The translations under genes were made by a program, and so were the position numbers. Below the pieces are notes generated by a model that saw only the letters and a list, made by a program, of their open reading frames with translations, did no database searches and was not told the DNA's origin. From CAVRJC01 sp964505725 (GTDB lineage: Bacteria; Actinomycetota; Acidimicrobiia; IMCC26256; DASPTH01): 47,009 bases of DNA. Numbering within the stretch: position 1 is the stretch's first letter; the number at the start of each line of letters is the position of its first letter. Where the stretch lies: contig CAZDJK010000014.1 of the NCBI GenBank assembly GCA_964505725.1, positions 1 to 47,009 on the forward strand, read 5' to 3'. Positions 41,893 through 47,009 of the stretch are shown here, one piece after another.

Positions 41893-43760
41893 GCCTCGAC
41901 ACGGTGCTCGCGCCCGGCACGCGGGTGCAGGAGCTCCCCACCGGGTCGGACGTCGGCGGCGGCGAGGGCCTCGTGGGCAAGGGGTGCGACGGCCCGTTCT
42001 GGGCCGCGGGCGCCCTCTGCTTCAGCGATACCGGCCATTCGCGTCGGCTCAGCTGGTTGCCGGATGACGGCATCTCGGTGCTGCACGCGCCCAGCAACAA
42101 GGCGGTCGGCAGCGCGCTCGACGCCGACGGCAGCGTCGTCGGCTGCGAGTTCGAGACCCGACGCGTCACCCGGCTCCACCCCGACGGTCGGGTCAGCGTG
42201 CTCGCGGATTCGGTGGACGGCGACCGGTTGGCGGGTCCCGACGACGTCGTCGTCGCGTCCGACGGCTCGGTCTGGTTCACCGACGTGCGCACCGCGTTCC
42301 CCGCGGTGCCCGGTGCGCCGCCGTCGGCGGTGTACCGGATCGCACGCGACGGGACCCTCGCCCGGGTGAGCGGCGCGATCGCGACCCCGGGCGGGCTCGC
42401 GTTCGCTCCCGACGAGCAGACGATGTACGTGAGCGACATGGGCACCCGCGAGCTGATCGCGCTCGATCCGTCCTCGGGGTCGACGCGCCCGTTCGCGAGG
42501 GTCGAGGGCGACGCGGCCACGATGCCGCAGGGCCTCGCGGTCGACGAGCTCGGCAACCTGTACTGCGGCGGCCCAGGCGGGATCTGGGTGTTCGCGCCCG
42601 ACGGCTCGCACGTCGGGGTGATCGCGCACCCCGCGAGCTCCACCACCAATGTCGCGTTCGGCGGCGACGACGGCCGCACGCTGTTCTTCACCACCTCGGT
42701 CGCGGTCGGCTACGTCGAGCTGCTGGTCGCCGGCGCGTCGCAGCCGGGCACGCGCGCGAGCACGCCGCCGGCGGGCTGGGCGGCGCGCCGCCCGATCGAG
42801 ATCGCGCGCCGGGTGGAGCGGGAGACGCCGGCGATGGACGCGATCGTGGCGCCGGGAACCGAGATCGAGGAGCTCGGGAGCGGCGGGGTGTTCGACGACC
42901 TCGGCGGCGGCCCGCACTCGCTGTACGCGCGCTCGCTCGAAGGGACGGTGTGGGACCACGAGGGCGGCTACCTCTTCTTCAGCGACATCGGCAACGACCG
43001 CCGGCTCCGCTACACGCCCGGCGACGGGATCTCGACGCTGCACCCGCACACCAACCACACCAACGGTGCGACGCTCGACAGCGACCGCGCCGTCATCTCG
43101 TGCGAGCACTCGACGCGGCGGGTGAGCCGCCTCGCGCGCGACGGCGGCTACTCCGTGGTGGCCGACCGCTGCGACGGGAAATTGCTCAGCCGCCCGAACG
43201 ACGTCGTCGTGCGCTCCGACGGCAACGTGTACTTCACCAACCCGTGGTGGGACTTCGGCAGCGGCGACGCCAGCGAGCTCGACTACCCGACCTTCTACCG
43301 CGTCGACCCGGAGGGCCGCGTCTTCCAGGGACCGTCGGGGTACGTGGTGCCCAACGGCCTCGCGCTCACGCCCGACGAGTCGGTGCTCTACGTCAACGAC
43401 AGCTACGGGCCGCCCGGCGTCGGCCCCAACATCAAGGCCTACGACGTGGCGGCCGACGGCAGCCTCGACCTCGACTCCGAGCGCGTGTTCTTCCGGTTCC
43501 ACGGCGAGGGACCGGGCAACCCCGACGGCATGAAGGTCGACCTCGAGGGCAACGTGTACTGCGGCGGGCCGGGCGGGCTGTGGGTGCTGTCGTCGACCGG
43601 CGAGCACCTCGGCAAGATCGTGCACGGGGCCACCCAGGTGAACAACCTCGCGTTCGGCGGCGACGACTGGCGGACCCTCTACTTCTGCTCCTGGTCGGCG
43701 CTGTTCCGAATCCAGCTGCTCGTTCCCGGCGTGCCGGTGCCCCGAGGGCGCCCCGCCTGA
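41889..43760 (+). CDS. Tandem (fused) SMP-30/gluconolactonase-like protein
   Basis: 623 residues containing two six-bladed beta-propellers: about 1-285 and 315-623. Domain 2 keeps the family's metal and substrate residues: E351 (LEGTVW), N437 (RPNDVV), N489 (VPNGLA) and D546 (NPDGMK). In domain 1 the matching positions are D34, D118, G169 and Q214, so it is probably not catalytic. The family hydrolyses lactones (gluconolactonase, paraoxonase-like). In this operon it may open a lactone or ester in the degradation pathway. The start overlaps the DUF35 gene. Confidence 0.88.
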   Translation: MSLDTVLAPGTRVQELPTGSDVGGGEGLVGKGCDGPFWAAGALCFSDTGHSRRLSWLPDDGISVLHAPSNKAVGSALDADGSVVGCEFETRRVTRLHPDGRVSVLADSVDGDRLAGPDDVVVASDGSVWFTDVRTAFPAVPGAPPSAVYRIARDGTLARVSGAIATPGGLAFAPDEQTMYVSDMGTRELIALDPSSGSTRPFARVEGDAATMPQGLAVDELGNLYCGGPGGIWVFAPDGSHVGVIAHPASSTTNVAFGGDDGRTLFFTTSVAVGYVELLVAGASQPGTRASTPPAGWAARRPIEIARRVERETPAMDAIVAPGTEIEELGSGGVFDDLGGGPHSLYARSLEGTVWDHEGGYLFFSDIGNDRRLRYTPGDGISTLHPHTNHTNGATLDSDRAVISCEHSTRRVSRLARDGGYSVVADRCDGKLLSRPNDVVVRSDGNVYFTNPWWDFGSGDASELDYPTFYRVDPEGRVFQGPSGYVVPNGLALTPDESVLYVNDSYGPPGVGPNIKAYDVAADGSLDLDSERVFFRFHGEGPGNPDGMKVDLEGNVYCGGPGGLWVLSSTGEHLGKIVHGATQVNNLAFGGDDWRTLYFCSWSALFRIQLLVPGVPVPRGRPA

Positions 43761-43764
43761 AGCC

Positions 43765-43813
43765 AAACCTGCGTCACTCGAGCGGGTTATTTCCGCTCGA
43801 GTGACGCAAGTTT
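43765..43813. terminator. Long palindrome, likely bidirectional terminator
   Basis: A perfect 16-base-pair stem (TGCGTCACTCGAGCGG, 43770-43785, with 43793-43808) around a seven-base loop GTTATTT. It extends by AAAC/GTTT outer pairs beyond one mismatch. It lies between the convergent SMP-30 and amidohydrolase genes, so it can end both transcripts. Its length and near-perfect pairing also fit a dispersed palindromic repeat. Confidence 0.85.
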
Positions 43814-43833
43814 GAGAAAGGTGGGGGCGGGGC

Positions 43834-44985
43834 TCAGGCTTCGGGGAGCTTGGGGACGTGGGGGAAGAGCTCCTCGAACGCGCCCAGGGTCATGCGCCGC
43901 TTCGCGACCGGGTCGACGCCGTCGAAGAGCTCGTGCAGCGTCTTCTGGGTGTGGCCGAAGGTCCCCTCGAAGTGCGGGTAGTCGCTGCCCCACATCACGT
44001 TCTCCCACCCCATCGCAGTGCACGCGGCCACCGCGGAGTGGTCGTGCTGGAAGGACGCGTACACGTTCTCGTACAGGTAGCGGCTCGGGAGCCGTGACAG
44101 CACCGGGCGCACCGCGGCGCCGTGCTGGCGGTAGCCCTCGTCCATGCGGTCGGCGATGAAGGGACCCCACGTCGCGCCGCCCTCCGACACCAGGATCTTG
44201 AGGTCGGGGTGCCGGTCGAGCGCGCCGCACGCGATGACCTGGGTGACCGCGCGCTGGCCTCCGTAAGTGGTCTCCACGTAGTTGAGCACCGCGCCGCCAC
44301 GGCCGCGGTGGTACACGCCGGTGCGCTGGTCCGGGGTGTGCGGCTCGGTGCCGATGTGGAAGCCGATCACCATGCCGGTGTCCGCGAACGCCTCCCACAT
44401 CGGGTCCCACTCCTCGTCCTGCCACGGCGGTCGGCCGTTCGGCGGACGGGTCGGGAGGAAGCCGATGTGGAAGCCCATCCCGGCGGCCCGCTGCAGCTCC
44501 GCGACCGCGTCGCCGATGTCGATGAGCGGCACCGACGCGCAGCACACGTACCGCACCGAGTTGCGCTGGAAGTCCATCGCCCAGTCGTTCAGGACCCGCG
44601 CGCCCTCCCGGATGACCGCGGGAGTCGTGATGTTGAAGGCCCAGATGCCGAGGGACGGGTAGATCACCTCGCACCAGATGCCCTCGTCGTCGAGATCCTG
44701 CAGCCGCGCGACGGGGTCGTTGCCGTGCGCCATGCGGACCAGGAACTCGTCGGGGCTCGCGTCCTTGGGCATCGCGGTGGTGAGCGGACGCGGCTTGTCG
44801 CTCGGCTTCGGGAGGTCCCGGCGGAACGACTGGCCGTCGACGTAGATGGTCTCGAAGTCCCCGCTCGGGTCCTTCACGCTGCGCGGCATGAGGTCCCGGA
44901 GGTCCTGGGGCAGGCTGTCGAACAGATCGGGTGGCTCGACGAGGTGCGAGTCCCCGGAGTTGGCCCAAATCTTCTCGTCGCTCAT
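43834..44985 (-). CDS. Amidohydrolase_2-family metal-dependent hydrolase/decarboxylase (copy 2)
   Basis: 383 residues. It begins IWANSGDSHLVEPPDLFD (D-x-H variant of motif 1), contains VIGFHIGTEPHTPD and ILVSEGGATWGPF, and has the late metal Asp in MWGSDYPHFEGTFGHT. This is the same family as copy 1 and of similar length, but the sequences differ clearly, so they are old paralogues. GAGGAGG precedes ATG 44985. The likely role is hydrolysis or decarboxylation of an intermediate made by the adjacent lyase pair, by context only. Confidence 0.85.
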   Translation of the reverse strand: MSDEKIWANSGDSHLVEPPDLFDSLPQDLRDLMPRSVKDPSGDFETIYVDGQSFRRDLPKPSDKPRPLTTAMPKDASPDEFLVRMAHGNDPVARLQDLDDEGIWCEVIYPSLGIWAFNITTPAVIREGARVLNDWAMDFQRNSVRYVCCASVPLIDIGDAVAELQRAAGMGFHIGFLPTRPPNGRPPWQDEEWDPMWEAFADTGMVIGFHIGTEPHTPDQRTGVYHRGRGGAVLNYVETTYGGQRAVTQVIACGALDRHPDLKILVSEGGATWGPFIADRMDEGYRQHGAAVRPVLSRLPSRYLYENVYASFQHDHSAVAACTAMGWENVMWGSDYPHFEGTFGHTQKTLHELFDGVDPVAKRRMTLGAFEELFPHVPKLPEA

Positions 44986-45100
44986 GACGTCCTCCTCGGG
45001 CCGAGCGCTACCCGACCCACCGTAGCCCGCCCCCGGGGTCCTTCCGGAATGCCCGACGGGCGACGCTCGCGCGGGACGAAAGACGCCGGCGGACGCGCGG

Positions 45101-45139
45101 CCACGCCGGACCGGGGCGCGGCGCCCCGCTCCGGCGTGG
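45101..45139 (-). terminator. Strong GC-rich hairpin after the hemerythrin-like gene
   Basis: A ten-base-pair outer stem (CCACGCCGGA, 45101-45110, with TCCGGCGTGG, 45130-45139) encloses a seven-pair inner GC stem. It begins 20 bases past the hemerythrin-like stop on the minus strand. There is no T run, so it would be a U-poor terminator. It occupies most of the 173-base gap before the amidohydrolase start. Confidence 0.6.
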
Positions 45140-45158
45140 TGGTCGCGTCCCACGTGGG

Positions 45159-45883
45159 TCAGGCGATACCCAACCGCCCGGCGAGCTGAGCCGCCTCGTC
45201 GCCGGTGAGCACACACTGGATGAGGTTCCACACCACGGCGAACACCTCGGGCGCCATGCCGGCCTTCATGCCCCCCACCATCTCCACCCGGTCCTCGACG
45301 TTCATCGCCGGGATCGTCAGCGAGCCCGCCTGCACCGTCTGCTCGGGCGTGAGCGAGTCGGTGATCTGCGTCTCGATGGCCAGCATCTCGTCGAAGCTAG
45401 GTGCTGGTTGAGCGCCACGGAGACTTCGAGCTCCTCGAACTCCTGGTGCGCGAGGTACGCGGACACGAAGCCTGCGAACCCGAGGTACATGCGGTGGACG
45501 AACAGCCGGCGCTCGTCGGCACACGCGTCGCCCGCACGGTCGGCCAGCACCTCGAGCGCGGCAGCACGTCCCTCCAGCTCCCGGTGCGCCGGGATGATCT
45601 GGGCGGCGAGCTCGGGCGCGAAGCGCTCGATGTGCGGCTGCACGAACTCCTCCTCGTGCTCTGCGTGCAGAAGGAGGAATTCGGAGAGGAAGTGCCAACG
45701 GGTGGCGACCGCACGTACGGCGTCGACGTTGCCGGGGTCGACGCGCCCGGCCGCGTACGTCACCGCGAACAGCTCGTTGCGGATGCCCTTGTGGATGTTG
45801 CGGTACCCGTCGAACTCGACGAGCTCGAGCGGTGCGGCCTCTACGGCCAGCGTCGGCAGGTCGGTGGTGATGGTCGCGGTCAT
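45159..45883 (-). pseudogene. Hemerythrin-like protein with an apparent single-base deletion
   Basis: From ATG 45883 (GGGAGGAG upstream) the frame reads a hemerythrin-type four-helix bundle with candidate iron ligands: H in NIHKG, HAEHEEEFVQPH, PAHRELEG and LAHQEFEE. Near position 45397-45402 the coding sense moves to the next frame (SFDEMLAIETQITDSL, then a helical tail ending at 45159). The span is 725 bases, 3n+2. One missing base in CACCTAGCTTCGAC would restore HLSFDEML. The hemerythrin fold binds O2 or NO, or senses iron. Either the gene is broken or the base is missing from the assembly. Confidence 0.65.
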
Positions 45884-46046
45884 GGCTGCTCCTCCCGGTT
45901 GGGCACGGTCCGCCACTCGGCTGCACCGTGCGTGCCTCTTCGTGGCACCATCTTGAGTGGATGGGCCTGCGCCGACTCGTGAAAGGCGCGTCAGCAAACC
46001 CTCAACAATTGCTAAGTCGGCACCCGAGGCGTGGGAGAGTGCCGTG

Positions 46047-46520
46047 ATGATCCAACCGGAAGCCGCGGAGCTGCTCGAGAGCCCGTGCTCACTGATCGTG
46101 TGCACGGTCGACGCCGATCGGCTGCCCGACGCCACGAGGGCATGGGGCGTCGACGTGCTGTCGCCCACCGAGGTCCGCGTCCTGCTCGCCGACAACGCCA
46201 CGACCTGCCTCGACAACCTGCGCACGACGGGCGTCCTCGCGTTGACGGCCACGCACTTCGTGACCGCGGTCTCCTACCAGTTGAAGGGGCGGGCCCGCCC
46301 GGCGGCCGCCACCACGCCCGAGGACCGGATCCGGTTCGACCGGTTCTGCGCGGGCTGCGTCGCCGCTGTCCACGAGATCCACGGCACCCCGGAGGAGGTC
46401 GTCTGGCGCATGGCGCCGCCCGGGATCGTGGCCTACGAGATGACCGTCTACGCCGTCTTCGACCAGACACCCGGCCCGCGCGCCGGCGAGCGCCTCTCCC
46501 CCACCGGGGTCCCGCAGTGA
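46047..46520 (+). CDS. Pyridoxamine 5'-phosphate oxidase-like (split-barrel FMN) protein, first of a pair
   Basis: 157 residues. It shows AELLESPCSLIVCTVDADRLPDATRAWG and ADNATTCLDNLRTTG, typical of the PPOX/flavin reductase split barrel that binds FMN or F420. No catalytic residue beyond the fold can be named. ATG 46047 follows GGGAGAG at good spacing and is preferred over upstream in-frame starts. Its stop overlaps the next gene's GTG by four bases. Confidence 0.7.
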   Translation: MIQPEAAELLESPCSLIVCTVDADRLPDATRAWGVDVLSPTEVRVLLADNATTCLDNLRTTGVLALTATHFVTAVSYQLKGRARPAAATTPEDRIRFDRFCAGCVAAVHEIHGTPEEVVWRMAPPGIVAYEMTVYAVFDQTPGPRAGERLSPTGVPQ

Positions 46521-46957
46521 CCGCGGGCGACCTCGAGCTGTCGGACATCTCGGCCTGCTTCGAGGGCCTCATCCCCGCCGAGATCGCCACCGCGTCGGCC
46601 GACGGCGTCCCGAACGTGACTCATCTCTCGCGCGTGTTCATGGTCGACGACGAGCGGGTGGCGCTGTCGAACCAGTTCTTCTCGAAGACGGTGCAGAACC
46701 TGGCGGAGAACCCGCGTGCATGCGTGTGCGTGATCGACCCGTTCCGGTACGACGTGTACAAGCTCCTCATGCAGTACGAGCGCACGGAGCGGCGCGGTCC
46801 GTTGTTCGAGCGCATGCGGCGCGACATCGACGCGATCGCGTCGCTCACCGGCATGCAGGACGTGTTCAAGCTGCGCAGCGCCGACGTGTACCGCGTACTG
46901 TGGGTCGAGAAGGTCGAGGCCGCCGTCGACCTCGACCGCGCCGCGGACGACGCGTGA
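46517..46957 (+). CDS. Pyridoxamine 5'-phosphate oxidase-like (split-barrel) protein, second of a pair
   Basis: 146 residues. The core reads IPAEIATASADGVPNVTHLSRVFMVDDERVALSNQFFSK, with the cofactor-binding stretch TVQNLAENPRACVCVIDP. It is the split-barrel fold often placed N-terminal to signalling domains (GAF and others) in larger proteins; here it is a separate short gene. It overlaps the previous gene by four bases and the next by four, suggesting a three-gene unit. Confidence 0.75.
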   Translation: MTAGDLELSDISACFEGLIPAEIATASADGVPNVTHLSRVFMVDDERVALSNQFFSKTVQNLAENPRACVCVIDPFRYDVYKLLMQYERTERRGPLFERMRRDIDAIASLTGMQDVFKLRSADVYRVLWVEKVEAAVDLDRAADDA

Positions 46958-47009
46958 CGAAGGACAGCGAGGCGGCGAAGCTGGCCGAGATCACGACCCG
47001 CCTCGCCCG
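46954..47009 (+). CDS. Start of an unidentified gene, cut off at the window end
   Basis: A GTG at 46954 overlaps the preceding stop by four bases and opens a frame (VTKDSEAAKLAEITTRLA) to the window edge. Only 18 residues are visible and the family cannot be named. In related arrangements the PPOX domain is followed by a GAF or cyclase-type domain, but nothing here shows that. Confidence 0.4.
   Translation, partial: MTKDSEAAKLAEITTRLA

Noticed and set aside
41670..43766. 698-codon minus-strand frame opposite the SMP-30 gene
   Set aside because: It is a GC-driven antisense frame with no recognisable domain, opposite a well-supported gene.

Overview
High-GC, actinobacterial DNA, most likely from an Acidimicrobiia-like lineage. 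This is inferred from codon use, the many GTG starts, and DUF1206, DUF6131 and DUF385-type deazaflavin (F420) genes; no marker gene was checked. The window is chromosomal in character. I see no IS element, CRISPR array, tRNA or rRNA. Coding density is very high, many neighbours overlap by four bases (GTGA or ATGA), and no stretch above 300 bases lacks a gene.

Layout. 1-6 kb: a truncated DivIVA-like coiled-coil gene, a 52-residue Cys/His protein, an ExoD-like and a DUF1206 membrane protein, an MFS transporter, a frameshifted cupin, a frameshifted four-helix membrane protein, a strong terminator, a DUF6131 mini-protein and a SAM methyltransferase. 6.1-10.9 kb: a trypsin-like protease followed by a MoxR / DUF58 / VWA / VWA operon. 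10.9-21.5 kb: catabolic block 1, with a solitary form-II CoxL-like molybdoenzyme subunit, a tandem CaiB/BaiF CoA-transferase, an amidohydrolase, an alpha/beta hydrolase, a DUF385 protein, a VOC protein, a thiolase-like protein with its DUF35 partner, and an aldehyde dehydrogenase. 21.5-25 kb: a CsoR regulator with a clear operator, a DUF318-type permease, a PDZ-only membrane protein and a sulfotransferase. 25-36 kb: an envelope and housekeeping block with an AlkP-like membrane protein, murJ, bioB, a small membrane protein, RNase HI, a zinc-ribbon coiled-coil protein, a class A PBP and an acyltransferase-SGNH fusion. 36-47 kb: catabolic block 2, with an SDR, an alpha/beta hydrolase, a NIPSNAP-like protein, an acyl-CoA dehydrogenase, a secreted protein, a VOC protein, a second thiolase-like/DUF35 pair, a tandem SMP-30 protein, a second amidohydrolase, a frameshifted hemerythrin-like gene and two PPOX-fold flavoproteins.

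How it fits together. The most notable pattern is that blocks 1 and 2 carry the same set (amidohydrolase_2, VOC, thiolase-like, DUF35) on either side of housekeeping genes. Both thiolase-like proteins appear to lack the nucleophilic cysteine, which suggests C-C lyase (retro-aldolase, Ltp2/ChsH2-like) chemistry on CoA-linked substrates rather than thiolysis. Each block also holds a tandem-duplicated enzyme whose N-terminal copy has lost catalytic or metal-binding residues. Substrates cannot be read from the sequence. Three genes show single-base frameshifts and may reflect either decay or assembly error.
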